Below, piece after piece: positions 23,149 to 32,257 of a stretch of DNA of 64,000 nt. Under the pieces are notes generated by a model. It did no database searches. It saw only the letters and a program-made list of their open reading frames with translations, and was not told the origin of the DNA. The position numbers were made by a program, and so were the translations under genes. This DNA comes from an uncultured Bacilli bacterium. GTDB taxonomy: Bacteria; Bacillota_I; Bacilli_A; RF39; UBA660. Where the stretch lies: the NCBI GenBank assembly GCA_910584165.1, contig CAJTZU010000001.1, forward strand, positions 186,001 to 250,000, given 5' to 3'. Numbering within the stretch: the first letter of the stretch is position 1; every line of letters starts with the position of its first letter.

Positions 23149-24888
23149 CTAAAAACCACTTCGTTTAAACATTTTTTCTAAGTCTTGCTTAGAATAATAA
23201 ATAACGGTTGGTCTTCCATGCGGACAATTAAATGGATTTTCACATTTTCTTAAATCTGAAATTAAATTATCCATTTCTTCTAATGTAATATTTGTATTTG
23301 CCTTAATACTCATTTTACAAGCAGCTGTTGCCGATACATGATCATAGAATAATTGCAAGTCAAAATTTTTCTCTCTATAAATGACAGTTTCTAATATTTT
23401 TCGAATATTATCTTCTTCATATTCATTTGGAATCCATACAGGATGAGCTTTTATAATAACAGAATTTATACCAAATTCATCAATATCAAAATTCATTTCT
23501 CTCAACAAATCAAAATTTTCTTTTAATATTACAAACTCATTCGTAGGATATTCCAAAGTAAGTGGAAATAATAAAGCGATAGATTCTTTTTTGGGATGTA
23601 ACAACTTTTCTTTTACTTTTTCATAGTTAATTCTTTCTTTGGCAGCATGTTGGTCAATTAAATACATTCCTAATTCATTTTGACAAATAATATAAGTCCC
23701 ATGCACTAAGCCTACCGGATATAATGGAGGCAATTTTTCAGGCACATCTTCATGGACTTCAATTTCTTCCTCAAAAATAAAGTCAGGATTTACCATAAGT
23801 GGCTCTTCTGGTTCTTTTACTTCATCAAACGATAAAGTAATCTCTTCATATATTTTTTTAGGAGTTTCTTTTACTGCTTCTTTTTTTTCAATATGAGGAA
23901 TTAAAGTTTTTTTCTTCAATGCTTCTTTAATCATATTATATACAAGTTGATTCAATTCCTCTTGCTTTCCAAATTTAATATCCATTTTCGTAGGATGAAT
24001 ATTTACATCTACAATACTAGTATCTACTGTAATATTCAATACAACAATTGGATATCTATTTTCTGGTTGATAAGAATGATAGGCATCTTGAATATAACGG
24101 TTTAATTCCTGATTACGAACAATCCTACCATTTACTAATGTAATCATTCCATTTCGATTAGAACGATGAAGTTCTGGCAAACTCACATATCCATCTATTT
24201 CATAATCAGCATTAGAAGAATGAACTTCTAGCATTTTTTTAGCAATGCTTGCTCCATAAATATAATGAATAACTTTTAATAATTGGCCACTTCCATCTGT
24301 CTTTAATATTTCTTTTCCATCGTTACTTAATAAAAATCGAATTTCTGGATGGGAAAGCGCTAATTTATTCATATATTCAGTGATGTTGGCAAGTTCTGCA
24401 TATAAACTTTTTAAATGTTTTAATCTAGCAGGAGTATTAAAGAAAAGTTCCCTTACACAAATAATAGTTCCTTTTCTGCTATCCCCTTTAGCAGTGGATA
24501 ACAGTTTACCACCTTCCATCATAACAACAGTGCCTATTTCTCCTGTAGAAGTGGATAATGTAATCTTAGAAACAGCTGCAATAGAAGCTAAAGCTTCTCC
24601 TCTAAAACCTAATGTACCAATTCTATATAAATCTTCTTCTCGATATATTTTACTAGTGGCGTGTCTAGAAAAACAAAGTAAAGCATCTTCTTCACTCATT
24701 CCTTTTCCATTATCAATCACTTTTATTTCTTTCGTACCAGACTCTAATAATTCTACTTTAATTTCTGTACTCCCAGCATCTATACTATTTTCTACTAATT
24801 CTTTTACTACCGAAGAGCATCTTTCTACTACTTCCCCAGCAGCAATTTTATTTGCAAGGATTTCATCTAATACTTTGATAACTGCCAT
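23149..24888 (-). CDS. mutL: DNA mismatch repair protein MutL
   Basis: The 579-residue protein has the GHKL ATPase motifs of MutL: IAAGEVVERCSSVVKELVENSIDAG, IDNGKGM, RHATSKI and TLGFRGEALASIA. The C-terminal dimerisation domain contains the endonuclease-type motif DQHAAKERINYE, then CNIHTRP-like CPHGRPTVIYYS. MutL couples mismatch recognition by MutS to strand nicking. mutS is not adjacent, which is unusual for Bacilli. GAGGATAAA precedes the ATG. Confidence 0.95.
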   Translation of the reverse strand: MAVIKVLDEILANKIAAGEVVERCSSVVKELVENSIDAGSTEIKVELLESGTKEIKVIDNGKGMSEEDALLCFSRHATSKIYREEDLYRIGTLGFRGEALASIAAVSKITLSTSTGEIGTVVMMEGGKLLSTAKGDSRKGTIICVRELFFNTPARLKHLKSLYAELANITEYMNKLALSHPEIRFLLSNDGKEILKTDGSGQLLKVIHYIYGASIAKKMLEVHSSNADYEIDGYVSLPELHRSNRNGMITLVNGRIVRNQELNRYIQDAYHSYQPENRYPIVVLNITVDTSIVDVNIHPTKMDIKFGKQEELNQLVYNMIKEALKKKTLIPHIEKKEAVKETPKKIYEEITLSFDEVKEPEEPLMVNPDFIFEEEIEVHEDVPEKLPPLYPVGLVHGTYIICQNELGMYLIDQHAAKERINYEKVKEKLLHPKKESIALLFPLTLEYPTNEFVILKENFDLLREMNFDIDEFGINSVIIKAHPVWIPNEYEEDNIRKILETVIYREKNFDLQLFYDHVSATAACKMSIKANTNITLEEMDNLISDLRKCENPFNCPHGRPTVIYYSKQDLEKMFKRSGF

Positions 24889-24942
24889 ATTTTATCCTCC
24901 TATACCTCTTTATTATATCATGAAAACGAGAAATCTCCTATT

Positions 24943-25719
24943 CTATTCTGATGTTAGAAAATTACTTTTTATAAAAACTTTTGGAGAATCTTTTTCTTCA
25001 TATATCGTTGAATTATCTATCCAAAATGTATTCCAGTTAAGTTTCTTTGTCTTCCTATTGACTACTAATTGTAATAACTGATTTGCTAATTTTCCTTTTT
25101 GAATATCTTCTTCTGATAATTTTCTTTTATATTTTTTTATCATATCAACAGCTAAAAACTGAAAAGAAGTTTCTAAATAAAATTCAGCCATAACTGCTAG
25201 AAGAATTTCTTCTGACTGATTTCCTAATAACTGAAGAATAGTTTCATACTTACTTGCATAATCTTCTACACTATAAATAGTTTCTCTAGCATTTCTAATC
25301 AATTCTGCCACTTCTTCTGTCAACGTAAAAAGATAATTTTTAATAGGCGCTATTTCTTTTTCAGAATCTATTACTTTTTTCAATCTATTTTTTACTTTTT
25401 TACTATTTGGATCTATCCTTGCATTCTCTAAGAGAATTTCTTTTACCCTTTCATGATTACCTGATTTTTGTTCTAATTGCATAAGCTCAAATAATATTTT
25501 CCCATTTGGAGACAATTGATATAAAGTTTCTAGCCATCTTTTTTGTTCTGAAATATCTCCCAACTTTTTTAAATTTCTGATAAGTGCATTTATCAATTTT
25601 AAATTAGTAGGCGCTAAAAAAAGAGCCTCCTCTAGATACATTTTCTCTAACATATAATCTTTTTCTTTTCTTGCTTGCTTTGATAATTCAAACAGTTTAT
25701 AAACACTTAATCCTTTCAA
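24943..25719 (-). CDS. TPR-like helical protein, unknown
   Basis: The 258-residue protein is almost wholly helical. The N-terminal half reads as tetratricopeptide-like repeats (EKDYMLEKMYLEEALFLAPTN, then LKKLGDISEQKRWLETLYQLSP). No signal or membrane segment is present. Such repeats bind other proteins. It lies downstream of sufS but behind a strong terminator, and before mutL. No specific function can be given. Confidence 0.68.
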   Translation of the reverse strand: MKGLSVYKLFELSKQARKEKDYMLEKMYLEEALFLAPTNLKLINALIRNLKKLGDISEQKRWLETLYQLSPNGKILFELMQLEQKSGNHERVKEILLENARIDPNSKKVKNRLKKVIDSEKEIAPIKNYLFTLTEEVAELIRNARETIYSVEDYASKYETILQLLGNQSEEILLAVMAEFYLETSFQFLAVDMIKKYKRKLSEEDIQKGKLANQLLQLVVNRKTKKLNWNTFWIDNSTIYEEKDSPKVFIKSNFLTSE

Positions 25720-25763
25720 AAGAATTCACCACCTAATCTACCAATCAGCAAAAATAATTATCC

Positions 25764-25800
25764 CCAAAAAAGAAGAAATATTATAGTATTTCTTCTTTGA
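25764..25800 (-). terminator. Terminator of the suf operon
   Basis: A 12-bp perfect stem (25769-25780 with 25787-25798) with a 6-nt loop is followed by TTTTTTGGGG on the minus strand. The end of sufS lies within it. This shows the operon ends after sufS, with no sufU or sufB. Confidence 0.88.
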
Positions 25801-26971
25801 TATTTGGATTTTTTAAAGCACTTACTAATTTATCTATTTCTTCTTTTGTATTATAAAAATATAGACTCATACGACAAGTATTTTTGATTCCTAAGTCGTC
25901 TTTTAAAATTTTCGCACAATGATTTCCTGCTCTTACACAGATTTGATACTTATTTAAATAAATAGCTAAATCTTGTGAAAAAATATCTTTGATATTAAAA
26001 GTGATAATTCCTGCTTCACTAGTTTCATTATATAAAATAATATTAGGAACTTCTTTTAACTTTTGTATTGCATAATTTCTTAATTCTTTTTCATAGGCTT
26101 CAATTCTATCCATTCCAATTGTATCTAAATATTCTATTATAGCGCCGAAACCAATTACAGCAGCAATAGAAGGAGTTCCTGCTTCAAAAAAGTGAGGAAT
26201 TTCATTATAAATAACTGTTCCGTCAAATTCAAAAGAAGAATTCATTCCTCCTCCTACTATCAAGGGGCGAAACTGCTTTAATAATTTTTCCTTGCCATAA
26301 AGAACACCTAGACCAGTGGGTCCACACATTTTATGAGCGGAAAACGCTAAAAAGTCTATATCCAAATCTTTGACATCAACAGGCATATGGGGAATACTTT
26401 GTGCTCCATCACAAACAACTAATATATTTTTCTCATGAGCCAATTTTGTAATCTCTTTTATTGGTCGCAAATCCCCTACTACATTTGTAACATGGGCAAG
26501 AGAAATTACTTTTGTTTTTTCAGTAATACTCTTTTCAACTTGCTCTAACGATACTTTTAAATTGTCATCTAATGGTATATAGTTAATAGTAATTCCTTTT
26601 CTCTTTTTTAATTCAAACCAAGGAAGAACATTAGATGCATGCTCTGCTTTTGTAATCAGAACTTCATCTCCCTCTTGTAAATAGTCTTCAAAAAAGCCCC
26701 ATACAATTTTTGAAAGAGTATCTGTAGCATTATTAGTAAAAGCTACTTCATTCGTATTCGCATTAATAAAATTACTGACTAAATATCTAGTACGCCCAAA
26801 TAAAGTATCCACTTTTAAGCTAATATCATAATCCCCTCTATGGGCATTTGCACTATAATGATTATAATATTCACTAATTGTATCAGCAAGAACTTTAGGT
26901 TTTAAAGTAGTTGCTCCACTATCCAAATAAATAATATCATCTTGAAGCATTAAAAAGTCTTCACGATTCAT
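25781..26971 (-). CDS. sufS: Cysteine desulfurase SufS
   Basis: The 396-residue PLP enzyme has YLDSGATTLKPK, the PLP-binding HAS-type motif around FLAFSAHKMCGPTG (Lys of the Schiff base) and the catalytic Cys in VRAGNHCAK. This is a group II (SufS) desulfurase, which moves sulfur from cysteine to the SUF scaffold for Fe-S assembly. It starts six bases after sufD. SufS normally works with SufU or SufE, neither of which is nearby. Confidence 0.93.
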   Translation of the reverse strand: MNREDFLMLQDDIIYLDSGATTLKPKVLADTISEYYNHYSANAHRGDYDISLKVDTLFGRTRYLVSNFINANTNEVAFTNNATDTLSKIVWGFFEDYLQEGDEVLITKAEHASNVLPWFELKKRKGITINYIPLDDNLKVSLEQVEKSITEKTKVISLAHVTNVVGDLRPIKEITKLAHEKNILVVCDGAQSIPHMPVDVKDLDIDFLAFSAHKMCGPTGLGVLYGKEKLLKQFRPLIVGGGMNSSFEFDGTVIYNEIPHFFEAGTPSIAAVIGFGAIIEYLDTIGMDRIEAYEKELRNYAIQKLKEVPNIILYNETSEAGIITFNIKDIFSQDLAIYLNKYQICVRAGNHCAKILKDDLGIKNTCRMSLYFYNTKEEIDKLVSALKNPNIKEEIL

Positions 26972-26977
26972 TTTCTA

Positions 26978-27775
26978 TCACCTCCACTCATCTTTTATAG
27001 CATGAATAATTTCTTTCTGCATTCTTTTATTAGAAATATCACTTAATAAAAATCCATTTAACAATAATTTAGTTGCTTCCATCTTAGAAATTCCTCTACT
27101 CTGTAGATAAAACATTTCCTCACTACTAAACTTTCCAATAAGGGCAGAATGATTCGCTATAACATCATACTCATCAATATAAAGATTTGGTCTAATTTCA
27201 TTCTTTTTCTCATTTAAACTAATAATGCGATTACTCTGATTGGCAACACAACCTTTTTTTCCTTTTGGAACAAAAGTAGATACTTGAATGGTAGATTTTC
27301 CACCCTTTATACTAAAAATATTATTCTTTATATTACTACTAGTATTTTTTTCATCATGATAGACATAATAATCTAATGTTTCTTTTCCAATACACATATC
27401 TTTTAATTGGTAATCAAATTGTGCATTTTCTCCTAGTAAATGAACGGCCATCATTTCTTTTCCAACAGGAACTTTTTGAAATTTAAATACATGCAAAATT
27501 CCATTTTCTAAAACATCATAATTATATTGTACTTTACTATTTTCTAGTCTTTGATACAAATAAAGGTTAAAAGTTACATTTTTTTCCACTAATATTTTTA
27601 TTCTTATTTTTTTAGCATTTGAAGTTAAATCTAACTCTAAATCGCAATCCTTAGAACAACAAATTTCTAAAGAAGCAATATCAAATTCATTTTCAGATGG
27701 TTTTAACGAAAAAGAGATTTTTTTAGGTATTTTTAATTCTACAATTTCATTTTCAATAACTTTTATTCTATTCAT
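26978..27775 (-). CDS. sufD: Short SufD-like scaffold protein
   Basis: The 265-residue protein is a short SufB/SufD family member; usual SufD is 400-450 aa. The C-terminal signature is clear: NEIRPNLYIDEYDVIANHSALIG, FYLQSRGISKMEATKLLLNGFL. The ANHSA His is the SufD-type residue, and I see no SufB-type Cys before it, so I call it SufD rather than SufB. The N-terminal part is much reduced. The ATG at 27775 overlaps the sufC stop and has AGGGA upstream; the longer frame would overlap sufC more. It should pair with SufC. Confidence 0.85.
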   Translation of the reverse strand: MNRIKVIENEIVELKIPKKISFSLKPSENEFDIASLEICCSKDCDLELDLTSNAKKIRIKILVEKNVTFNLYLYQRLENSKVQYNYDVLENGILHVFKFQKVPVGKEMMAVHLLGENAQFDYQLKDMCIGKETLDYYVYHDEKNTSSNIKNNIFSIKGGKSTIQVSTFVPKGKKGCVANQSNRIISLNEKKNEIRPNLYIDEYDVIANHSALIGKFSSEEMFYLQSRGISKMEATKLLLNGFLLSDISNKRMQKEIIHAIKDEWR

Positions 27776-28556
27776 TTTTAGTAAGTTCCCTAACTGCACA
27801 AGTGCCAAGCTCTATCTTTTTTTTCTCTATTTTTTCATAACCATTTTTTTCAATATAATCTACTAAGCTAAAATCCCCACTTTTTACTATCCTTCCATTC
27901 ATCATAATATGCACATATTCGGGTTTGATATATTCGAGTAGCCTACGATAATGCGTAATTAATAAAACACCACAATTGCTATTTTTTTGATATTCTGTTA
28001 CATTTTCTCCTACTATCTTTAAACTATCTACATCTAGACCAGAATCTATTTCATCTAAAAGAACCATAGATGGTTTTAATAAATACATTTGAAGAATTTC
28101 ATTTTTTTTGCGTTCTCCACCACTAAACCCTTGATTAACACCACGATTAATCATCTCTTGCTCCATTCCTAACTTTTCAATAGTTCCTTCTAATTCTTTA
28201 ATAAAAGGAAACAATTTAAATTTTGTCTTCTCTTTAGAAGAAACAATGGTACGTAAAAAATCAGCATTGGTTACTCCTTCAATAGCAATAGGAGACTGCA
28301 TTCCTAAAAATATTCCTAGGTGCGCCCTTTCATCAACTGGTAATTTCGTGATATCTTTTTTATCATAAAGAATTTTTCCATTTTCTATCACATAGCTATC
28401 ATCGCCCATAATCACTTTCGTAAGCGTACTTTTACCAGTACCATTTGGTCCCATTATCGCATGAATTTCTCCACTATTTATTGTCAAAGAAAAATTAGAA
28501 AGGATTGTTTTACCTTCTACTGTTACTGTTAAATCCATTATCTCAAGTGTGTGCAT
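27768..28556 (-). CDS. sufC: Fe-S assembly ATPase SufC
   Basis: The 262-residue ABC ATPase has Walker A GPNGTGKST, the Q loop region (LGMQSPIAIEGV), the signature FSGGERKKNEI typical of SufC, and Walker B VLLDEIDSGLD with the D-loop. SufC drives shape change of the SufB/SufD scaffold. It is the first gene of a sufC-sufD-sufS operon. No sufB is seen in the window. GAGGAG lies before the ATG. Confidence 0.95.
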   Translation of the reverse strand: MHTLEIMDLTVTVEGKTILSNFSLTINSGEIHAIMGPNGTGKSTLTKVIMGDDSYVIENGKILYDKKDITKLPVDERAHLGIFLGMQSPIAIEGVTNADFLRTIVSSKEKTKFKLFPFIKELEGTIEKLGMEQEMINRGVNQGFSGGERKKNEILQMYLLKPSMVLLDEIDSGLDVDSLKIVGENVTEYQKNSNCGVLLITHYRRLLEYIKPEYVHIMMNGRIVKSGDFSLVDYIEKNGYEKIEKKKIELGTCAVRELTKNE

Positions 28557-28623
28557 CTAACCATCTCCTCTTTGTATTATACTAAAAATTCAAAAAAAAC
28601 AAAAGAACTTGTATAATATTTAT

Positions 28624-28692
28624 CCATATTTTCCATAATACTAGTGAATATCCGCAAGTATTCATGGAAAACGAGACTTCTCGTTTTTTTTT
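28624..28692 (+). ncRNA. Candidate small RNA or leader between sufC and hit
   Basis: A TATAAT at 28612-28617 (weak -35 TTCAAA, 17-nt spacing) would start a plus-strand RNA near 28624. It contains a 14-bp hairpin (28629-28642 with 28657-28671) with a single bulged C and a 14-nt loop. A terminator follows at once: stem AACGAG/CTCGTT (28670-28685) plus nine T. No reading frame is present. The hit gene has another TATAAT at 28703-28708, so this could be a stand-alone RNA of about 70 nt, or an attenuator upstream of hit. Confidence 0.5.
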
Positions 28693-28727
28693 AAAGTTAT
28701 GTTATAATAAATACGGAGTGTGAAAAT

Positions 28728-29096
28728 ATGAATGATTGCTTATTTTGTAAAATTATAAAAGGAGATATTCCTTGTTTTCAAGTATATGAAGACGAAGTAG
28801 TTGTTGCTTTCTTAGACATTAATCCTGAAAGTAATGGGCATACTTTAATTATCCCCAAAAAACATTATAAAGATTTATTGGATATTGATAGTAATACGCT
28901 AAGCCATATTATAGAAGTTGCTAAAAATTTAATGAAACTACTAGAAGAAAAACTAGGTTGTAGTGGATTTACACTTGTTCAAAATAATGGAGAGGTTCAA
29001 GAAATAAACCATTTTCATCTTCATATCAAACCATATTATCATAAAAAAGAAGAGTTAGAAAAACCAGAAAATATCTTAAAAAAACTATCAGAATAA
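28728..29096 (+). CDS. hit: HIT family nucleotide hydrolase/transferase
   Basis: The 122-residue protein has the Hint-type start CLFCKIIKGDIPC (zinc-like Cys pair), LDINPESNGHTLIIPKKH and the histidine triad HFHLHIKPYY near residue 97. HIT proteins hydrolyse nucleoside phosphoramidates and aminoacyl-AMP; the cellular role is often minor. It is a monocistronic plus-strand gene, convergent with the zinc-ribbon gene and sharing a hairpin terminator with it. Confidence 0.92.
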   Translation: MNDCLFCKIIKGDIPCFQVYEDEVVVAFLDINPESNGHTLIIPKKHYKDLLDIDSNTLSHIIEVAKNLMKLLEEKLGCSGFTLVQNNGEVQEINHFHLHIKPYYHKKEELEKPENILKKLSE

Positions 29097-29111
29097 TCTG
29101 ATAGTTTTATT
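29081..29111 (+). terminator. Terminator of hit
   Basis: The stem CTATCAGA/TCTGATAG (29085-29092 with 29097-29104) is followed by TTTTATTTT on the plus strand. A-rich sequence on the left may let it work for the convergent gene too. Confidence 0.82.
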
Positions 29112-29901
29112 TTATACTTGCAACTACATCTGCAATATCTTTAAATATATTAAAATCTTCTTTAAAGTAATAATCAGTTGCAGTTATTAAAATAGTATCT
29201 TGTTCATTAATAGCTACATAAGCACACATTGTATAAATGTCTTTATACCTTTTAGATACAATTAGATATTCTTTTTCATTATACGTTTTATATTGAATAT
29301 TGGATATGTCATAAATATCTAATCCTAATTCTTTTTTTATTTCTGCTTCATTTGCCTTATAATCACTATACTTCTTAATTGCAAATTCTAATTGATAATT
29401 CGCTTTTGTTTGTAGATTATTCATATACAAATAATCTCCTATCAATTCATACCTGTCTATCGTTGCTTCATATTCATTCGGAATAAATACTGTATACTTT
29501 CCAAAACTAGTACTTCCTACTACTTTATTGTCATCAGAATTGGTATTCGTATTCGAGTTTGTATTCGTATTTACTCCAGTATTAGAATTTGTACTTGAGT
29601 TTGTATTACTGTCTATTTTATTTGTATTCTCACTACTAGAAAAATTAGAATTATCATTTTCTTTCTTAGAAGAATTAGCAGATTGTACTATCATAATAAT
29701 AGAAATTACTGTTGCTACTAAAATTACTATTATAATAGAAATTCCAATATAAATTGTTTTTTTATTATTAGATTGTTTAGGTATTATTTGATTATTCATT
29801 TCTGTTGAAACTGGTAGTTTTTCCTTTTCACAAGTAGTACCACAATTCATACAAAAAGAATATCCGTCTTGAATAGGTTCCCCGCAATGTTTACATTGCA
29901 T
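29107..29901 (-). CDS. Zinc-ribbon membrane protein with Asn/Thr linker
   Basis: The 264-residue protein starts with a zinc ribbon (CKHCGEP and CMNCGTT, two CxxC pairs), then one membrane helix at about residues 50-70, and then an Asn/Ser/Thr-rich linker of about 45 residues with repeated N-T pairs. A folded outer domain of about 130 residues follows. The ribbon faces the cytoplasm. Function unknown; the plan is common in Firmicutes surface proteins. The linker is coded by near-repeats of six bases and resembles that of the WG-like protein at 3939. Confidence 0.72.
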   Translation of the reverse strand: MQCKHCGEPIQDGYSFCMNCGTTCEKEKLPVSTEMNNQIIPKQSNNKKTIYIGISIIIVILVATVISIIMIVQSANSSKKENDNSNFSSSENTNKIDSNTNSSTNSNTGVNTNTNSNTNTNSDDNKVVGSTSFGKYTVFIPNEYEATIDRYELIGDYLYMNNLQTKANYQLEFAIKKYSDYKANEAEIKKELGLDIYDISNIQYKTYNEKEYLIVSKRYKDIYTMCAYVAINEQDTILITATDYYFKEDFNIFKDIADVVASIK

Positions 29902-29999
29902 AATATCCTCTCCTATTTTCTATAGTATATAGAGTATCATGTTTTGAATGGATTGTAAATAAATTTAGTTTTATCCTCTTTTGAATTTACAATGTTATA

Positions 30000-30024
30000 C
30001 AAAAAAAGCTATTTAATAGCTTCT
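30000..30024 (-). terminator. Terminator of pnp
   Basis: The stem AAGCTA/TAGCTT (30006-30022) is followed by seven T on the minus strand and overlaps the end of pnp. Confidence 0.8.
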
Positions 30025-32141
30025 TTTCTTGATAGATTAAGGCGTCCTCTATTATCATATCCCATGCATTTAACGATAATTTCGTCCCCTTCTTTTACAA
30101 CATCTTCTACTTTTTCAACTCGTTCTAAAGAAAGTTGACCAATATGCACCATTCCTTCACATCCTGGCCATAATTCTACGAAACAACCTTTGTCACTTAA
30201 TATTTTAACAACTTTACCAGTATAAATTTTATCCGTTTCTGGTTCTCTTACAATGTCTTTAATACGATTAGCAGTTGCTTCTATAATCTCTTTATTAGTG
30301 TGATAAATAATAACTCTACCATCATCTTCTAAATCTACTTTAACTGCATTGATATCATTAACAGCTGTGACATTACTGCACTCTAAGATAATCTTAGTAA
30401 TGGTTTCTCCACCTTTTCCAATAACTTCTTTAATCTTATCTGGATTAATCATAAATGTCATTGTCTTTGGCGCATACTCAGATACTTCTGGTCTTGGTTC
30501 TGGAATTTGAGCAGTAATCACATCTAGAATTTGCATACGTGCTTCACGAGCTTGCGCTAAAGCTTCTTTTAAGATTTGTTCAGTAATTCCTTTAATCTTA
30601 ATATCCATCTGAAGAGCACAAATTCCGTCTTTTGTTCCTGCTACTTTAAAGTCCATATCTCCTAAGTGGTCTTCCATACCTTGAATATCTGTTAATATTG
30701 TATAGTCATCCCCGTAAGTAATAAGTCCCATAGCAATACCAGCAACTGGTGCTTTAATAGGAACACCGGCTGCCATTAAACTCATACATCCAGCACAAAT
30801 GCTTGCTTGTGAAGAAGAACCATTACTTTCTAAGATTTCACTTACAACACGAATGGTATATGGGAATTCATCCTCTGATGGAATTACTTGGGCAAGAGCT
30901 CTTTCTCCTAAAGCACCATGACCAATTTCTCTTCTTCCAGGAGAGCCATAACGTCCAGTCTCTCCAACACTAAATTGTGGAAAGTTATAATGTAACATAA
31001 ATCTTTTTTCTGTTTCTAAATCAAGACCATCTAAAATCTGATGTTCTCCTAAAGCACCTAATGTTGTAACACTTAAGCTCTGTGTTTCTCCACGAGTAAA
31101 TAAAGCAGAACCGTGAGTTCTTGGAAGTAGGTCAATATCTGTTGATAATGGTCTAATCTCTGTCATCGCACGTCCGTCTGCACGAACTCTCTCTTTTACA
31201 ACAATCGCTCTAAATAAATCGTATTCTACGCTTTCTAAAATTAATTTTACTTTCGTTAAAAGTTCCCTTAAGACATCATCTTCTAACTCTTTATTCTCTT
31301 CTTCATATTTAGCAACAATACGTTCCTTGATTTCGTCAATTGCTGCATATTTCTCTAATTTATCTTTAATACGTAATGCTTTATCTAAATCTGCAGAGCA
31401 TAAAGAGGTAACTTCTGCTTTTAATTCTTCTGTAATTTCTAAAACATCATATTCCATCTTTTCTACGCCAACATCAGCAATAATTTCTTCCTCAAAAGCA
31501 ATTAACTCTTTAATAGCTTCATGACCAAACATTAATGCTTTTAACATATCTTCTTCTGATACTTCTTTAGCACCTGCTTCTACCATATTGATAGCCTCTT
31601 TAGTTCCAGCAACCGTAAGTTCAATATCAGAAACTTCTGCTTGCTCTGCAGTTGGATTAATTACAAATTCTCCATTTACTCTTCCTACTTTCACTCCTGC
31701 AATAGGTCCTTCAAATGGGATTTTAGAAATAGAAGTTGCTAAAGAAGAACCAAACATTGCTGTCATCTCTGGAGAGTTATCAGGATCTACACTTAATACT
31801 GTATTAACAATTTGTACTTCATTTCTAAAGTTTTCTGGGAATAATGGTCTCATTGGTCTATCAATCATACGAGCTGCAAGGGTTGCTGCCTCCGTAGGTC
31901 TACCTTCCCTTTTAATAAATCCCCCTGGAATCTTACCAACAGAATATAATTTTTCTTGATATAAAACCATTAATGGAAAGAAATCAGATAATACATTTGC
32001 ATTCTTACTAACGACTACTGTACTTAAAATAACAGTATCTCCATAACGAACTAAAACAGACCCATGGGCTTGTTTAGCAAGTTCACCATGCTCTACTACT
32101 AACTTTCTTCCTCTAAAATCTAATTCATATACTTTTTTCAT
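30009..32141 (-). CDS. pnp: Polyribonucleotide nucleotidyltransferase (PNPase)
   Basis: The protein of 710 residues has two RNase PH domains (KIPGGFIKREGRPTEAATL; FPQFSVGETGRYGSPGRREIGHGALGERAL), a helical linker, a KH domain (KEVIGKGGETITKI) and an S1 domain (YTGKVVKILSDKGCFVEL). PNPase degrades RNA 3' to 5' with phosphate. I place the start at the ATG at 32141; the ATG three codons upstream is too close to AAGGAAGG. It follows rpsO, as in many bacteria, behind a terminator hairpin. Confidence 0.96.
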   Translation of the reverse strand: MKKVYELDFRGRKLVVEHGELAKQAHGSVLVRYGDTVILSTVVVSKNANVLSDFFPLMVLYQEKLYSVGKIPGGFIKREGRPTEAATLAARMIDRPMRPLFPENFRNEVQIVNTVLSVDPDNSPEMTAMFGSSLATSISKIPFEGPIAGVKVGRVNGEFVINPTAEQAEVSDIELTVAGTKEAINMVEAGAKEVSEEDMLKALMFGHEAIKELIAFEEEIIADVGVEKMEYDVLEITEELKAEVTSLCSADLDKALRIKDKLEKYAAIDEIKERIVAKYEEENKELEDDVLRELLTKVKLILESVEYDLFRAIVVKERVRADGRAMTEIRPLSTDIDLLPRTHGSALFTRGETQSLSVTTLGALGEHQILDGLDLETEKRFMLHYNFPQFSVGETGRYGSPGRREIGHGALGERALAQVIPSEDEFPYTIRVVSEILESNGSSSQASICAGCMSLMAAGVPIKAPVAGIAMGLITYGDDYTILTDIQGMEDHLGDMDFKVAGTKDGICALQMDIKIKGITEQILKEALAQAREARMQILDVITAQIPEPRPEVSEYAPKTMTFMINPDKIKEVIGKGGETITKIILECSNVTAVNDINAVKVDLEDDGRVIIYHTNKEIIEATANRIKDIVREPETDKIYTGKVVKILSDKGCFVELWPGCEGMVHIGQLSLERVEKVEDVVKEGDEIIVKCMGYDNRGRLNLSRKEAIK

Positions 32142-32210
32142 ACTACACATTCCTTCCTAGTAGGTTATTACTATCATACCACACTTTTATTTTCTATCAT
32201 AGTCTTTTCA

Positions 32211-32241
32211 AGTAAAAGACACTCAAAAAAGAGTGTCTTTG
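32211..32241. terminator. Terminator/attenuator between rpsO and pnp
   Basis: A 10-bp perfect stem AAAGACACTC/GAGTGTCTTT (32215-32224 with 32231-32240) with a six-base loop has T-rich sequence on both sides. On the minus strand it ends rpsO but may allow read-through into pnp. Confidence 0.8.
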
Positions 32242-32257
32242 TTTTTTCCCTTAAATT

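Noticed and set aside
24380..25081. Long plus-strand open frame opposite mutL
   Set aside because: It lies antisense to the conserved MutL ATPase motifs; composition is a by-product of that coding strand.
29528..29752. Open frame on the plus strand rich in Phe, Val and Glu
   Set aside because: It mirrors the repetitive linker of the zinc-ribbon protein on the other strand and has no start signal.
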